This document shows, in pieces, positions 24,989 through 33,841 of a DNA stretch of 38,701 nt. The translations under genes were made by a program, and so were the position numbers. Source of the stretch: Methanogenium sp. (lineage in GTDB: Archaea; Halobacteriota; Methanomicrobia; Methanomicrobiales; Methanomicrobiaceae); NCBI GenBank assembly GCA_030595665.1, contig JAUVCV010000024.1, positions 1 to 38,701 of the forward strand, read 5' to 3'. How positions within the stretch are numbered: the stretch's first letter is position 1; each line of letters starts with the position of its first letter. A model generated the notes under the pieces. The model did no database searches. It saw nothing but the letters and a program-made list of their open reading frames with translations, and was not told the origin of the DNA.

Positions 24989-26701
24989 ATGAATACAGAA
25001 AACAGGCAAAGAAACCAAAGGCCATCATTCATCCGGATAGCGATGGCACTATTCCTTCTGTCCTGCGCGACAGGCATCACTGCTGCAGAGACAGGTGCAG
25101 AAGAATCATGGACACTCTCCCTCATCGGGTGCGGGACACAGACTTTCACCGCAGATGAATTTTCGGCGTTGAAATCTGACCACAGTATCACATTCACCGG
25201 TCCAAACGGGAATATATACTCCGGTGTTCCCCTTACTACACTCATCGGTGCCGTAGATGATACAGACCAGAATTCCTTCAACACTACCCGTGCAGCTGCT
25301 GGCTATAGCATCATCATCCGGGCATCTGACTGGCATGACCGAATCTTTGCAGCAGCAGACCTGACGGACACAGGATTCTGTGTGGCAGATTTAGTGAACG
25401 GAGGAGCACTTCCAAAACAGGACGGCGACATCAAGATTGCACCTCTCATTCTTGTAGGAAAAGACGTCCCTAAGGGTATGGGTATCGGAAACATTATGGA
25501 CATTACCCTCGCCGGTGCTGCAATTTCAGGTAAAAAAGAAGAGGCAGTGACAATGACCATTACCCGGTATGACGAAGATGGCGGGACTATTCTCAATGCC
25601 ACCACCAAAGACTGCCAGTGGATGAAAGAAAACCTCCCCGTCTATGGCGACGGTGAAACCACCTACAGTTATCAGGGTCCGACATTTGATACCGCAGACC
25701 TCTGGAATCCCACTGAGGATAAAAATCCTGAAAAAGTGAAAGACGAGCCGATGGGCACTTCCATCCGTGACCTATGCAATCTGGTGGGCGGCATGCAGAA
25801 AGGGGACGAACTGCGCATGACTGCCATAGATGGATATGTCGTTGAATTGATGTACGAAAACATCTACACACCAAAAGAGAAACAGGGCACCGCAATCCTT
25901 GCATGGCAGACCAAAAAAGAGGGATTTGTCCCGGAATACACCGGCGGCCCTGCTCTCTTTTTCCTTGCAGATGACGATGTCTTCGGCAGTCAGGACATGA
26001 AAGAATGCATGGATCCCGGATACTGGCGGTACTACTGGTGTTCAGGAACCGCATATCCGGCCGCTTCAGGACTGGCCGTCCGCAATGTAGATAAACTGGA
26101 GATATACCCACGGACACAAGCTGACTGGGAGTTAAACCTTACCGGGTATCTCACCTCATCCATCTCCAAAAAGGAGTTTGAACAGGGACTCGCCTGTGGT
26201 AAACGTGCACATGGCCATTCTGTAACATATACGGATGATGACACGCATGTGTGGACTGGCATGCCCCTCTATATGCTTGTCGGCTGGGTGGATGACGCAT
26301 GCCAGCATGACGAGAACCTCGTCAACAATAAAGCATACAACACAACTCTTGCAGAGAATAATGCCTACACAGTCATTCTTGGAAATGCAGACGGGGAGAC
26401 GGTATCCTTCACCTCGGGTGAAATAATGAAAAGCATGGATTACCTCATCGTAAACCAGGCAGACAACCACACCTTCAGCGCTGATGGCGACATCTGGCCG
26501 CTTGCACTGCGCGGGGAGTCAGTCCCGGTAGATAAGGAAATTGACGGAATCACAACAATCACCCTTGACTACAGGAACCGTTCTTCCAGTGACACACCGT
26601 CTGATGCCACAAAGTCCGATGCCATCCCTACACCCTTCCCATGGATTGCTGCACTGGCAGGAGCATCGCTTACCGGATATATACTGCGAAAAAAAGAGTG
26701 A
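24989..26701 (+). CDS. Large secreted protein with repeated molybdopterin-oxidoreductase-like domains
   Basis: The 570-residue protein has a signal peptide (about 14-33, ending ITAAE) and a C-terminal membrane segment (about 547-564) followed by RKKE, the usual methanogen surface-anchor layout. Its body looks like related units. The first (about 38-180) has WTLSLIGCGTQTFTADEFSAL, a PLTTLIGAVDD segment and LVGKDVPKGMGIGNIMDITL. The last (about 383-535) repeats this order: WELNLTGYLTSSISKKEFEQ, PLYMLVGWVDD, LRGESVPVDKEIDGITTITL. The middle part has TSIRDLCNLVGGM. The patterns resemble the sulfite-oxidase/Moco-binding fold found in extracytoplasmic proteins, but cofactor ligands are not evident. 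It may be a binding or adhesion protein. Its position after the radical SAM gene is suggestive only. Confidence 0.75.
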   Translation: MNTENRQRNQRPSFIRIAMALFLLSCATGITAAETGAEESWTLSLIGCGTQTFTADEFSALKSDHSITFTGPNGNIYSGVPLTTLIGAVDDTDQNSFNTTRAAAGYSIIIRASDWHDRIFAAADLTDTGFCVADLVNGGALPKQDGDIKIAPLILVGKDVPKGMGIGNIMDITLAGAAISGKKEEAVTMTITRYDEDGGTILNATTKDCQWMKENLPVYGDGETTYSYQGPTFDTADLWNPTEDKNPEKVKDEPMGTSIRDLCNLVGGMQKGDELRMTAIDGYVVELMYENIYTPKEKQGTAILAWQTKKEGFVPEYTGGPALFFLADDDVFGSQDMKECMDPGYWRYYWCSGTAYPAASGLAVRNVDKLEIYPRTQADWELNLTGYLTSSISKKEFEQGLACGKRAHGHSVTYTDDDTHVWTGMPLYMLVGWVDDACQHDENLVNNKAYNTTLAENNAYTVILGNADGETVSFTSGEIMKSMDYLIVNQADNHTFSADGDIWPLALRGESVPVDKEIDGITTITLDYRNRSSSDTPSDATKSDAIPTPFPWIAALAGASLTGYILRKKE

Positions 26702-26941
26702 ATCATCTCTTTTTTTGATCACAGAAGTATTACCCTTTTTTTCCCACAATTCCACATAAAATGCAAGGACAAAGTCCGCATCCGGCCCGCAACCGATGTC
26801 AATCACCGTATCCCCCTCCCGGATGAACCGCCCGACAATGCGTTTGGCAGGATGCATAAGGCGTCGTACACAATTGTCCGGATGGTGAGCGTGGGATACC
26901 GGACAGACGCGGTTATCCTTCATAACAATCTCATTTTTCAC
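26702..26941 (-). pseudogene. Class I SAM-methyltransferase fossil with an internal deletion
   Basis: The minus-strand frame begins with ATG at 26941 and encodes about 67 residues of a UbiE/MenG-like methyltransferase: RVCPVSHAHHPDNCVRRLMH, then IVGRFIREGDTVIDIGCGPD (SAM motif I, residues 35-54). It continues directly into ADFVLAFYVELWEKKG, which corresponds to the family's motif IV region (usually ADFVLAFYMVHEVP), roughly 70 residues farther on. The stretch between motif I and motif IV, and everything after motif IV, is missing. The frame runs on into the end of the secreted-protein gene without further similarity. This is a decayed gene that cannot bind substrate normally. Confidence 0.65.
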
Positions 26942-27077
26942 ACTGATAATGCAACATATTTGTGGCAGAACGGGGCTTTCATACCAGGTAATTATTCCGA
27001 CAATTTATTTTTCAGTAAATTATTACAATGGATAAGAGATATGAAGGACAAAGACCCACCGGATCCACATAAAACAG

Positions 27078-29099
27078 CTAAAATGAAATTTCGGCATCAT
27101 CTTCCATCTCTTCTGCCAGACGAAGGGTAAACCGGATGGAAAGCCCTTTGTCAGGACGACCGGGCATCCTGTCACCCGGGCTTATTTTCCCCCCATATCT
27201 CCGAATCAAAAGGCGGGTGATGTGCAAACCAAGACCACGTCCCCCCCGTTCGGTTGTCGATTCCTGAAAGAGCGAAAAGAGCTGCATCTTCTTATCGTCA
27301 GAGAGGCCCGGCCCGTCATCCTCAACAGAGACGGTCACTTCATGGTCGGTTTCCTCACTACTGATCCAGATGCGCACCCCCGGCCCACCATATTTGATGC
27401 TGTTTCGGATAAGATTCATGAAGACCACTGAGAGAAGACCGTCTGCCAGGACCGTACATCCGGTTCGCATAAAGGAAATTTCCCCCTCCGGATACTGTGA
27501 AATCTCTGCGTTGATGAGTGCATCAAGATTGATGGGGGTCATCTCCGTTGACTCATCAGTGATTCTGCGGATTGTAGTCACATTGTTGAGAATATCCGTG
27601 ATATGAAGGGTATGCCACTGGACTTTTGTGGCATACCTGCTCCCTTCCTCCCTCGTATGACCCATCAGACGCCGGGAATACCCCAGAATGGCAGCATTCG
27701 CATTCTTAATATCATGAAGCATAATATCCAGATAGAGACTTGCGTCACTATAGGCATCCTCCAACCGGTCCTGCAGGATTCCACGGAGAATCGTACTCCC
27801 GATTTCATTCCCTATCATCTCCAGCGTCTTCTTCTCAAATGTAGAAAAGGAGTAGTGCGACCGCCTCCCGACGTAGAGCGCACCGACAACAACAGAATCA
27901 GATATCAGCGGAATACCTGCATACGAAAGTGCATCAATCTCTTCTAACACCTTTGAATCAATTGGTCCGGGCGGATGGTTTGGCAGATTATCCACATAAT
28001 GCTGCTGCATAGCAAAAAAGACCAGGTTAAACGGATAATCCAGAACATTCTGCCGCATTCGTGTCTCTATAAATTGTTCGGGAACACCGGATGATGCAAC
28101 AATCGTTGCCCATTTCGCATCTGTATCACGCAGATATATCCAGCCGAGATCAAATTTCATCTCACGGATAACTGTCTGAAGGATTTCTTCAAGCATCTCA
28201 TCTAAGGTATCTACTGAATTTGCCACCTTCATGACATCATTCATCATTAAAAGCTGATTGTTGCGCTTCAGAAGTTCTGACTCAGCATTTTTCTTCCGGG
28301 TAATATCACGGAATACCACCAGAAGATTCCGGGAATTATCCCGCAATGGGACAAGCAGAATCTCCACATCAATACTGCGTGTTCTGCTGGTGCGAATCTG
28401 ATCTTCAATCATCCGGGGGTCAGGGGGCGATGAACCGGCATGAGATTTCATGGCATCTAAGAGTTCTGAAAAATCGTTGTGTACAAGACGAATTTTAGGA
28501 AGACCGTCCTTCAGAAACGCATTTTTCCCCAGCAGTTTGTGTGCTTCCGCATTATGATACCGACATACCATATCATAAAGAACAATGACCGCATGAGGAT
28601 ATGACTCAAATAGTTCAAACGGAATTCTTCCGTCATCCCCTACAGGGTGAACGGTTTCTTCATCATGCAGAATCACCAATGAAGGGGAAACAGGGGGCCC
28701 AGGATAAATTGTTGCGGCAACAAGGCGAGAATCCGGAATGTCTGAAACTGAGACCAGCGAAGGGACAGCAATCCCCTCAGAGTCAATCACACGGGCACGG
28801 ACAAATGTTCCGGGCCTGAATACATCACAAATACCCCCTGCTGTATCTGGATTTTCCTCCTGATTATCACAGATATCTATTATTTCAGTGATATCAGGTG
28901 AGGCGGCCATAAAATCCTCAGGATAACGGTATTTGCGGTGAAATGCCTTGTTTGCAAAGATTACACTCCCCGTTTCCCCAAAAAAAAGGACAGGAATTTC
29001 AGAATAACGCATATATTCATAGTAATCATGAATATCCGATTCAATATGTTCCGTTTGGAATGGTGGGGGGAGTTCATTCTCTGCTGAATTGTTCGACAT
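27078..29099 (-). CDS. Soluble sensor histidine kinase with PAS, PAS and GAF domains
   Basis: The protein has no membrane segment, so it senses an internal signal. Domains in order: PAS 1 (about 25-145, VLFFGETGSVIFANKAF), PAS 2 (about 158-272, ending VVFRDITRKKNAE), GAF (about 290-440, DLGWIYLRDTDAKWATIV and ALYVGRRSHYSFS), dimerisation helix with His462 in LDIMLHDIKNANAAIL, and an ATPase domain (NLIRNSIKYGG, VEDDGPGLS, GRGLGLHITRLL). I choose the ATG at 29099 (MSNNSAENEL); an in-frame GTG at 29111 is possible. No response regulator is adjacent. The GGTG about 10 bases upstream of the ATG could act as ribosome site. Confidence 0.9.
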   Translation of the reverse strand: MSNNSAENELPPPFQTEHIESDIHDYYEYMRYSEIPVLFFGETGSVIFANKAFHRKYRYPEDFMAASPDITEIIDICDNQEENPDTAGGICDVFRPGTFVRARVIDSEGIAVPSLVSVSDIPDSRLVAATIYPGPPVSPSLVILHDEETVHPVGDDGRIPFELFESYPHAVIVLYDMVCRYHNAEAHKLLGKNAFLKDGLPKIRLVHNDFSELLDAMKSHAGSSPPDPRMIEDQIRTSRTRSIDVEILLVPLRDNSRNLLVVFRDITRKKNAESELLKRNNQLLMMNDVMKVANSVDTLDEMLEEILQTVIREMKFDLGWIYLRDTDAKWATIVASSGVPEQFIETRMRQNVLDYPFNLVFFAMQQHYVDNLPNHPPGPIDSKVLEEIDALSYAGIPLISDSVVVGALYVGRRSHYSFSTFEKKTLEMIGNEIGSTILRGILQDRLEDAYSDASLYLDIMLHDIKNANAAILGYSRRLMGHTREEGSRYATKVQWHTLHITDILNNVTTIRRITDESTEMTPINLDALINAEISQYPEGEISFMRTGCTVLADGLLSVVFMNLIRNSIKYGGPGVRIWISSEETDHEVTVSVEDDGPGLSDDKKMQLFSLFQESTTERGGRGLGLHITRLLIRRYGGKISPGDRMPGRPDKGLSIRFTLRLAEEMEDDAEISF

Positions 29100-29187
29100 A
29101 GATGGCAGCACCCGGAGTCAGGCGTAACAGATAAAATGTACCTATTAGAACAATTGAAAGTATGGATTTATATATTCATCCCATACT

Positions 29188-29268
29188 TTAATTCAACAGA
29201 TATATCGTGCCGGTCAATACCGCGGCGAAGGATAACCAGGCAAGATACGGAACAAAGAGATATCCTGC
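29188..29268 (-). pseudogene. C-terminal fossil of a TspO/MBR family membrane protein
   Basis: The minus-strand translation AGYLFVPYLAWLSFAAVL followed by TGTIYLLN and a stop (TAA at 29188-29190) matches the last transmembrane helix of TspO/MBR proteins, whose ends read like LLVPYLAWVSFATVLN. Upstream in this frame a TAA occurs at once and no other part of the roughly 160-residue family is visible. TspO proteins bind tetrapyrroles and cholesterol-like ligands. Only about 26 codons survive in the 265-base gap between the histidine kinase and the HAD gene. Confidence 0.6.
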
Positions 29269-29376
29269 TTATTTGTTTATGCAATAAAGATAGACATTTT
29301 CCCATCATTACCGCAATACCAAACCAGTTATCTGCATTATGCAAACCACTATACACAGACAAAAGGTCTTTTTAAC

Positions 29377-30057
29377 ATGGCTAAAACAGTGACTAAAAAA
29401 ATACCGGAATATGTCCTCTTTGATATGGATAATACTCTCTATGACTTCCATTTTGCCAAAACACAGTCATGTGAGGCAGTGGCAAATCTCGCAGGCGTCG
29501 GAGAGGGGAGAGAACTCTTCCGGTATTTTATGAGTGGAACCCATGGGTTTGAACACCACGACAATATCCATGATTTCATGGAAGATCGCGGTATCTTTGA
29601 ACCCCGCCTGTATGAAGAAGCATGCGCGGTTTATGAAGAGGTGAAACTCGCGTCACTGACTCTCTATCCGGGAGTGGAGGAAACCCTCCGGCTTCTTGCA
29701 GATGAAGGAGTATCCATGGCAATTGTCACCGATGCACAGAGCAGCCAGGCAGAAAAACGTCTGGCCGCAACCGGAGTCAGGGACTACTTTGACGGCGTAA
29801 TGACGCCTGACCGGTCAGGAGTCAGAAAACCAAAGCCTGAGATATTTCATGCAGCAGCAGCCATTCTGAAGTGCGGTGTCCATGAGGCATGGATTGTTGG
29901 CGACAGCCCGAAACGGGAGATTGAACCCGGCAATCTCTTAGGCATGACAACCGCTTATGCAAAATACGGCGACTGGATCGGCATTCCCTATCCTAAAATA
30001 AAACCAGACTACACCCTGCAGTCCTTCAGTGATTTGCAGGACATCATGCACCTGTAA
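29377..30057 (+). CDS. HAD-superfamily hydrolase (subfamily IA)
   Basis: The 226-residue protein has all four HAD motifs: LFDMDNTLYD (nucleophile Asp16 and acid Asp18), IVTDAQSSQ (motif II Thr), GVRKPKPEIF (motif III Lys), and IVGDSPKREIEPG (motif IV acidic pair region). A helical cap lies between motif I and II (about 25-95). The closest functional types are pyrimidine 5'-nucleotidases and phosphoglycolate phosphatase-like enzymes; the substrate cannot be read from sequence. It converges on the marker protein 8 gene with 5 bases between them. Confidence 0.9.
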   Translation: MAKTVTKKIPEYVLFDMDNTLYDFHFAKTQSCEAVANLAGVGEGRELFRYFMSGTHGFEHHDNIHDFMEDRGIFEPRLYEEACAVYEEVKLASLTLYPGVEETLRLLADEGVSMAIVTDAQSSQAEKRLAATGVRDYFDGVMTPDRSGVRKPKPEIFHAAAAILKCGVHEAWIVGDSPKREIEPGNLLGMTTAYAKYGDWIGIPYPKIKPDYTLQSFSDLQDIMHL

Positions 30058-30062
30058 AATTA

Positions 30063-30920
30063 TTATACGAGAGGGGAAGGACCCTTTCCTTCTGAATAGG
30101 GCAATGAATGCCCGGCAATCACCACCTGTGTCTGTACAGATGCAATCTTTGCAAGCACCACCTCTTTTCCGGCCGCAGTCATGGCAAATATCGGGACTGC
30201 TTTGCCGCCCTGCAAAAGGGCCAGTTTTCCGGCAATCTCATACAATGCACGGGATGCACACGGGAATATCAGGTCACAGGATGCAGCAAATTTCTCTGCA
30301 TCTTTATCATTTGTGCCGGTGGTATGCACTGCTACAATGAAGGCAGCAGGGCATCTCATGCGCAGGGAGACTGCTTCATCTGCTGATGCCGTTGTCACCG
30401 CAGGTGCATGAAAGCCCTTTTCCAGAGCCATCCGCACCCCATCCATTGCATTGAGTGCGGCATCATGGGGGGACACCACAATGCCACCGTTTTCATGAAT
30501 GCGGTCAATCACGGCAGGAATCGGTGTTGTCGATACCAGCCCGGACATTCTCCCTCCAATGCCCTGGATAAGCCGCGGCGATGTCGCAATAACCGTCCCG
30601 GCCCCGTCACAGGCAATAATCGCTGCATCAATGATACCACACCTGAGAGCAGATGAGAGTAGTTCAGATGCCCCAAAGAGCACGAAGTCGTCATCAGAAA
30701 CCACAACACGTCCGGGAGTGCACATCCCGAATGCAGCAATGCGTCCTTCAATATTACAGCGAATCTCCTCTTCACTAAACGTTCGCACCGGCTCACTGAA
30801 TCGTGCCGCAAGCGGGCAGGAGGTAATACAGGCCGGACCGACCGATACCACATGCCCGTCCCGTACAACAACACGGGCACGACCGGCTGCCTCAATAACA
30901 TGCTCATCACCCTGAGTCAT
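30063..30920 (-). CDS. Methanogenesis marker protein 8 (DUF2099)
   Basis: The roughly 285-residue protein matches the methanogen-restricted DUF2099 family: VIEAAGRARVVVRDGHVVSV at the start, ITSCPLAARF, EIRCNIEGRIAAFGMCTPGR, and GASELLSSALRCGIIDAAII. Its phylogenetic distribution ties it to methanogenesis, but its biochemical role is not established. The cysteines near the start (CITSCP and GMCTPGR) could bind a metal or Fe-S centre. I choose the ATG at 30920 over the GTG at 30923. It is divergent from the DUF1624 gene with a short shared promoter region. Confidence 0.9.
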   Translation of the reverse strand: MTQGDEHVIEAAGRARVVVRDGHVVSVGPACITSCPLAARFSEPVRTFSEEEIRCNIEGRIAAFGMCTPGRVVVSDDDFVLFGASELLSSALRCGIIDAAIIACDGAGTVIATSPRLIQGIGGRMSGLVSTTPIPAVIDRIHENGGIVVSPHDAALNAMDGVRMALEKGFHAPAVTTASADEAVSLRMRCPAAFIVAVHTTGTNDKDAEKFAASCDLIFPCASRALYEIAGKLALLQGGKAVPIFAMTAAGKEVVLAKIASVQTQVVIAGHSLPYSEGKGPSPLV

Positions 30921-30962
30921 CACACTAATGCGTATTGCACCCCCATATTATAATGAAGACGA

Positions 30963-31745
30963 ATGGAGCAGGCAAAAAATACACAGACCAGACCCACATC
31001 ACGATTCTGGGAGATTGATGCAGTCCGCGGCATTGCCATCATAATGATGGTCACCTACCACCTGCTCTTTGACCTGATCTACTTCGGTGTGGCAGACATT
31101 GCTGTCACCAGTGGATTCTGGCGGGCGTTTTCGCTGACCTGCGCCTGCACCTTTGTCTTTCTTGTCGGACTGTCCCTGCACATCAGCAGGGAACGTGCCA
31201 TACAAAAAGGGGTGAAGGGGAAAGCCCTTGTGCAGAAGTTCCTCATGAGGGGATTGTTTATTCTCGCACTCGGGTGCGGCATCACCCTTGTCACCTGGTA
31301 CGTGATTGGAGAAGGGTACATTCTCTTCGGCATCCTCCACCTCATCGGCCTCTCCATCTGCCTTGCACCGCTCTTTTTTTCTCTGCAAAAAAAGAACCTC
31401 ATCGCCGGCGTGATTGTCCTGGCACTGGGCCTTGTGGTGACAGGAACGGTTGGACCACTCTGGCTTGCGTGGCTGGGGATACATCCTGCCGGTTTTTATT
31501 CTGTGGACTATGAACCGCTCATCCCCTGGTTTGGTCTTGTGCTTATGGGACTGGGAACAGGTGCATACCTCTACCCCGGTGGGTGTTCCCTGCTGCAGAT
31601 TAGGCAGCCCTGCCCTCCCGTTACAAACCTTCTCGCAACGGCCGGCAGGCATTCACTTCTGATATACATCATCCACCAGCCAATTCTGATACTGATTATG
31701 GTAGTGGCGGGAATAATCCCTCCTGATACCTTCGGTATATTCTAA
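30963..31745 (+). CDS. DUF1624 membrane protein (heparan-alpha-glucosaminide acetyltransferase-like)
   Basis: The 260-residue membrane protein has about seven hydrophobic helices and starts with RFWEIDAVRGIAIIMMVTYH. That is the hallmark of DUF1624 and related membrane acyltransferases (Asp-x-x-Arg-Gly and a His in helix 1). FGILHLIGLS is the second conserved block. It may acylate a sugar or lipid head group at the cell surface. Substrate and donor are unknown. It converges with the adenine deaminase gene; the stop codons are 4 bases apart. Confidence 0.85.
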   Translation: MEQAKNTQTRPTSRFWEIDAVRGIAIIMMVTYHLLFDLIYFGVADIAVTSGFWRAFSLTCACTFVFLVGLSLHISRERAIQKGVKGKALVQKFLMRGLFILALGCGITLVTWYVIGEGYILFGILHLIGLSICLAPLFFSLQKKNLIAGVIVLALGLVVTGTVGPLWLAWLGIHPAGFYSVDYEPLIPWFGLVLMGLGTGAYLYPGGCSLLQIRQPCPPVTNLLATAGRHSLLIYIIHQPILILIMVVAGIIPPDTFGIF

Positions 31746-31749
31746 AAAA

Positions 31750-33423
31750 TTATTTTCCGCGGGAAGAAAAGAGCGGCACATCGGCAAAAGCGCCCACATC
31801 AAAGACGCCGCGTTCGGTTACCCGGATTTCAGGAATGACCGTGAGTGCGCAGAAAGAGAGATACATAAACGGATTAGCGATACACCCGGTTGTGCGGATG
31901 CAGGCCTCAAGTAAACGGAGAGACGCTGCCACCTCATTATACGGAAGGGATGACATCAGGCCGCCGCATTCCAGCGGCAGAAAAGCAGATGTATCTCCTG
32001 AGACTGCTGCCATGCCGCCATCGGCTGCAATGACCATCTCTGCAGCACGGATGATTGAGGCATCATCACTTCCGACTGCAATGAGATTGTGGGAATCATG
32101 AGCCACACTCGCTGCTATGGCACCATCCCGGATGCCAAATCCTTTCACAATCCCTACACCACAGCCGGCACTGCGATAGCGGTCACAGACAACAATCTTC
32201 AGGAGATCCCGCGACGAGTCAGGAAGGGCCGCCCCATCTACCTCAGCAGACAATGCATGGGTGAGAATCTGGCCCGGCACCAGACCCACGACCCGGGCCG
32301 TCCCGGACCCGTGAATGGTAATGGACTCCTCCGTCAGAGGGGCACACGAAAAGGGCACATGCAGGACTTCAGGACGCTTGTACCCGGGGTCAGTCCACCG
32401 GACACCCAGAATATATGTGTCCGTTACGGTGCATGGCCCGGTGTCGTCCAGCACACAGAAATCCGCCCGCCGGCCGGGGGAAAGCGCACCACGGTCGTTC
32501 AGGCCGAAACGTTCTGCAGCAGAGAGGGTTGCCATCCGATAGGCCGTCTCCGGTTCAGTGCCTGCGGCAACTGCCCTGCGGATACAGTCATCGATGTGGC
32601 CATCTTCAGCAAGCATATCCACATGCCGGTCATCGGTTGCAAAGGAACACCGTGGTGCAGTCGCGGGTGTCACAACCTCAGCCAATGCAGCGAGGTTCTT
32701 CTCCGTTGACCCCTCACGCAGCATAATATACATCCCACGCCGGAGTTTTTCTGCAGCCTCATGGGAACCCGTGCATTCATGTTCGCTCTGGATGCCTGCT
32801 GCAATATAAGCACAGAGTGATTCCCCGGAAAGGAGCGGCGCATGACCGTCCACAATAGGGGACAAGCCAATTTTGCAGATCAGGTCAGCATCTTCTGCCA
32901 ATACCCCCGGCACATTCATCACTTCACCGATGCCCGCCACTCCCTCTTCACCGGCAAAGGCGGCGAGATCACGGCAGGAGAGAACAGCTCCACCTCTGTC
33001 AAGGGGTGTCGCCGGCACACAGGAAGGAAGCATATACCTGATGTCAAGCGGAACTTCAGAACGCTGACGCAGCATATACCGCAACCCTGCAGTGCCTGCG
33101 ACATTCGCAATTTCATGCGGGTCAGCAAAAACCGTGGTTGTCCCGTGCGGGCACACGACCCGTGCATACTCAACAGGAGTCAGAAGAGAGCTTTCTATAT
33201 GCACATGGGCATCAATCAGGCCAGGGATGACGCGTTTTCCCCGCAGATCAATCGTATGTTCTGCAGCATATGCCCCAAACCCTGCCACACGCCCGCCTTT
33301 TACCCCAAATGATGCATTTTCTTCCCATTCTCCCGTAAATGGGCAGAATACTCTGGCATTGATAAAAACGGTGTCACAGGGTTCTTTCCCTGCGGCAGCC
33401 TGAATAAATGAAGCCATCTTCAT
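31750..33423 (-). CDS. ade: Adenine deaminase
   Basis: The 557-residue amidohydrolase converts adenine to hypoxanthine and ammonia in purine salvage. Visible marks: VIPGLIDAHVHIESSLL (metal-binding HxH), CPHGTTTVFADPHEIANV (AdeC/Ade signature), VDGHAPLLSG and QSEHECTGSHEA with the histidine/glutamate ligands. The C-terminal half has SVAHDSHNLIAVGSDD, specific for this family. The length is typical (about 550-590). It starts at ATG 33423, overlapping the stop of the lipoprotein gene by 4 bases (ATGA); an internal ATG at 33417 is an alternative. Confidence 0.95.
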   Translation of the reverse strand: MKMASFIQAAAGKEPCDTVFINARVFCPFTGEWEENASFGVKGGRVAGFGAYAAEHTIDLRGKRVIPGLIDAHVHIESSLLTPVEYARVVCPHGTTTVFADPHEIANVAGTAGLRYMLRQRSEVPLDIRYMLPSCVPATPLDRGGAVLSCRDLAAFAGEEGVAGIGEVMNVPGVLAEDADLICKIGLSPIVDGHAPLLSGESLCAYIAAGIQSEHECTGSHEAAEKLRRGMYIMLREGSTEKNLAALAEVVTPATAPRCSFATDDRHVDMLAEDGHIDDCIRRAVAAGTEPETAYRMATLSAAERFGLNDRGALSPGRRADFCVLDDTGPCTVTDTYILGVRWTDPGYKRPEVLHVPFSCAPLTEESITIHGSGTARVVGLVPGQILTHALSAEVDGAALPDSSRDLLKIVVCDRYRSAGCGVGIVKGFGIRDGAIAASVAHDSHNLIAVGSDDASIIRAAEMVIAADGGMAAVSGDTSAFLPLECGGLMSSLPYNEVAASLRLLEACIRTTGCIANPFMYLSFCALTVIPEIRVTERGVFDVGAFADVPLFSSRGK

Positions 33424-33773
33424 GCCTCAATATCCTCAATTACACATCCAAGCCGCTCATCATCTTTCATCATATAAACATAGAGACGATAGAAACCCGG
33501 CTGCAGACCAACATCAAATGTGACATCATTTATTCCTTCATTAAGATTCACCGAACGGACAATTTTATCCACTTCGACCTGCTTGAAATCGGAGAGATCG
33601 AAAACCGTGATCTGCATCGAGACATCCCTGACTCCCGCTTTATTATCCACAGAGACGTGCACGACATCACCATCATACGAAACGGCTCCAATAGAATATG
33701 ACAGACACCCCGCAGAGACAGCAACCACAGCCAGAAGGAGGATAAGACCAGTTACAACACCAATCCTGGACAT
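33420..33773 (-). CDS. Small lipoprotein upstream of ade
   Basis: The 117-residue protein begins with a lipoprotein signal, MSRIGVVTGLILLLAVVAVS followed by AGC, so cleavage before that cysteine and lipid anchoring are expected. The remaining 95 residues look like one beta-sandwich domain (VHVSVDNKAG, VSMQITVFDL, VTFDVGLQPGFYRLYVYM), similar in pattern to bacterial Ig-like or FxLYD-type domains. I do not know its ligand. A longer frame from 33800 is possible, but the ATG at 33773 gives a proper signal peptide. It is translationally coupled to ade. Confidence 0.78.
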   Translation of the reverse strand: MSRIGVVTGLILLLAVVAVSAGCLSYSIGAVSYDGDVVHVSVDNKAGVRDVSMQITVFDLSDFKQVEVDKIVRSVNLNEGINDVTFDVGLQPGFYRLYVYMMKDDERLGCVIEDIEA

Positions 33774-33841
33774 AACTGATGTAAGTAAAACCCGGAACAA
33801 ATTATACTATTTGCTTTGGATCGGACGTGCGGAATATGTGT

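Noticed and set aside
30999..31652. Minus-strand open frame of 217 codons opposite the DUF1624 gene
   Set aside because: The translation is a low-complexity mix of Lys, Glu and Gly caused by reading hydrophobic codons backwards; the plus-strand membrane protein is convincing.
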